This document shows, one piece after another, positions 5,278-6,175 of a stretch of DNA of 6,175 bases (position 1 is its first letter; the number at the start of each line of letters is the position of its first letter). A model generated the notes under the pieces. The model did not search any database. It was not told the origin of the DNA and saw nothing but the letters and a program-made list of their open reading frames with translations. Source of the DNA: Candidatus Sifarchaeum subterraneum (GTDB lineage Archaea > Asgardarchaeota > Sifarchaeia > Sifarchaeales > Sifarchaeaceae); assembly GCA_016292335.1 (NCBI GenBank), contig JAECRX010000218.1:1-6175 (forward strand), in the 5' to 3' direction. Position numbers and translations under genes: made by a program.

Positions 5278-6175
5278 CTTAGAATCTCAACTGGTCTGAT
5301 TCTTACTGTCTTATAAACGGGATACAAGCTCGAAGTCCATCCTATCAGTCCGCTGAAAATAATCGCATCGAATATTGTCTGATCAGTTAATATTAGATTG
5401 AAACCAAAACCACCTGCATAGACGCTAAGCCCAACAATTCTGAATACAATAATTGAAATTAAAACGCCAGTTAATCCTCCAAGTAATCCAACAAAAATTG
5501 ACTGAAGGCTAAATACTCCAAAAATGAACGAGTTAGAAAATCCGATGGATTTAAGTACTGCTATGTCACGTTTTCTTTCGTCAATTAAGTTAATCATGAC
5601 ATTCAAGATCCCAATTACAGCAGTCACAAAGGTTGCTAATACCATTAACTGAATTAACACGAGGAACTGTTCGTAGACTTCATCCATGAATTTCCATTCC
5701 TTTGACTCTAATGTTGCTTCGACATTTTCAATTTTAGCCTCAATTTCGTTGGTAACGTTTTCCAGAAATCTGAAAGATTCTACTTTCACCATAAAAATAC
5801 TCGTTTCGTTATCTTTCATATCCGATAGTGTTCTGCAACGATTAAGATTCATCCAGATCCCCGAGTCCTTCATAGTCCCACTTTCAAATTCACCGACAAT
5901 CTTAAAACCCCATTTTTTTTCAAACGGTGGTTTCTCGGAAAAGAGCTCCAAAGTGTAGCCACCTAGTGTCATATTGTTGTGTTCGAAATACTGCTTACCC
6001 ATAATAGCAACATCTTCTGGATCTGAACTATTTATAAATCTGCCTTGGATTATTTTTATATCCTGAACAACCTCGCGATATGTTTCAAACTCAACGCCTC
6101 TCCAAAGGTGAAAGTTTTCATCCGTATCCATTGTAAAACCAGACACCATTGGAGAAACTTGTTCAACGTGATTTA
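5271..6175 (-). CDS. FtsX/MacB-type ABC transporter permease, 5' truncated
   Basis: The frame is open to the right edge, and codons upstream of ATG 6149 continue it (reading NHVEQVSP), so the true start and first membrane helix lie outside the window. Numbering from Met 6149: residues 1-155 are the outward-facing MacB-like soluble domain, mixed strands with little hydrophobic sequence. Then come three membrane helices at about 161-188, 207-240 and 258-280, the FtsX fold. ERKRDIAVLKSIG (191-203) after the first helix matches the conserved ER-x-R-x-I-x-x-LK-x-x-G coupling segment that meets the ATPase, and YPVYKTVRIRPVEILR (276-291) is the usual C-terminus. Such permeases pair with an ATPase of the LolD/MacB type to move lipids, lipoproteins or peptides, or to signal across the membrane. 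The ATPase gene is not in the window and may lie upstream, beyond the right edge. The substrate cannot be told. Confidence 0.88.
   Translation of the reverse strand, partial: NHVEQVSPMVSGFTMDTDENFHLWRGVEFETYREVVQDIKIIQGRFINSSDPEDVAIMGKQYFEHNNMTLGGYTLELFSEKPPFEKKWGFKIVGEFESGTMKDSGIWMNLNRCRTLSDMKDNETSIFMVKVESFRFLENVTNEIEAKIENVEATLESKEWKFMDEVYEQFLVLIQLMVLATFVTAVIGILNVMINLIDERKRDIAVLKSIGFSNSFIFGVFSLQSIFVGLLGGLTGVLISIIVFRIVGLSVYAGGFGFNLILTDQTIFDAIIFSGLIGWTSSLYPVYKTVRIRPVEILRL

Noticed and set aside
1..6175. CRISPR array, rRNA or replication origin
   Set aside because: No regularly spaced direct repeats, rRNA-like sequence or clustered origin boxes are visible.

Overview
The window is an AT-rich piece of what is most likely an archaeal genome. 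The evidence is an HdrA-type heterodisulfide reductase subunit fused to an MvhD-like domain, a cation/proton or Na+/Ca2+ exchanger with alpha-repeat motifs of a type I associate with archaea, T-tract ends without classical hairpins, and TATA-like leaders. A bacterial-type UvrB and clear Shine-Dalgarno sites fit an archaeon with many bacterial-derived genes, such as an Asgard or methanogen-related lineage. I cannot fix the phylum from sequence reading alone.

Layout from left to right. Positions 1-1347 (+) hold the 3' part of hdrA, whose 5' end lies outside the window. After a T-rich end and about 240 bases of leader comes an exchanger gene read in two overlapping frames (1592-1924 and 1921-2592, +). 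The two pieces make one normal-length exchanger, broken inside a transmembrane helix at an ATGA overlap. A complete uvrB (2750-4714, +) follows. Downstream of uvrB lie two hairpins (4732-4839) that resemble the right end, or omegaRNA 3' scaffold, of IS200/IS605-type elements, with no tnpB beside them. The minus strand then carries a small unrecognised protein gene (5009-4836), a 261-base spacer with a terminator-like hairpin, and the 3' part of an FtsX/MacB-type permease gene (6175-5271) that runs off the right edge.

The genes do not form one pathway: electron transfer (HdrA), ion exchange, nucleotide excision repair (UvrB) and a membrane permease are separate units. The + strand genes converge on the minus strand genes at about 4715-4840, where the hairpins sit.

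The points most worth checking are the MvhD-like domain of HdrA, which has lost all its expected cluster cysteines; the split exchanger; the altered Walker B motif of UvrB (EEGH instead of DESH); and the orphan IS605/omegaRNA-like hairpins.
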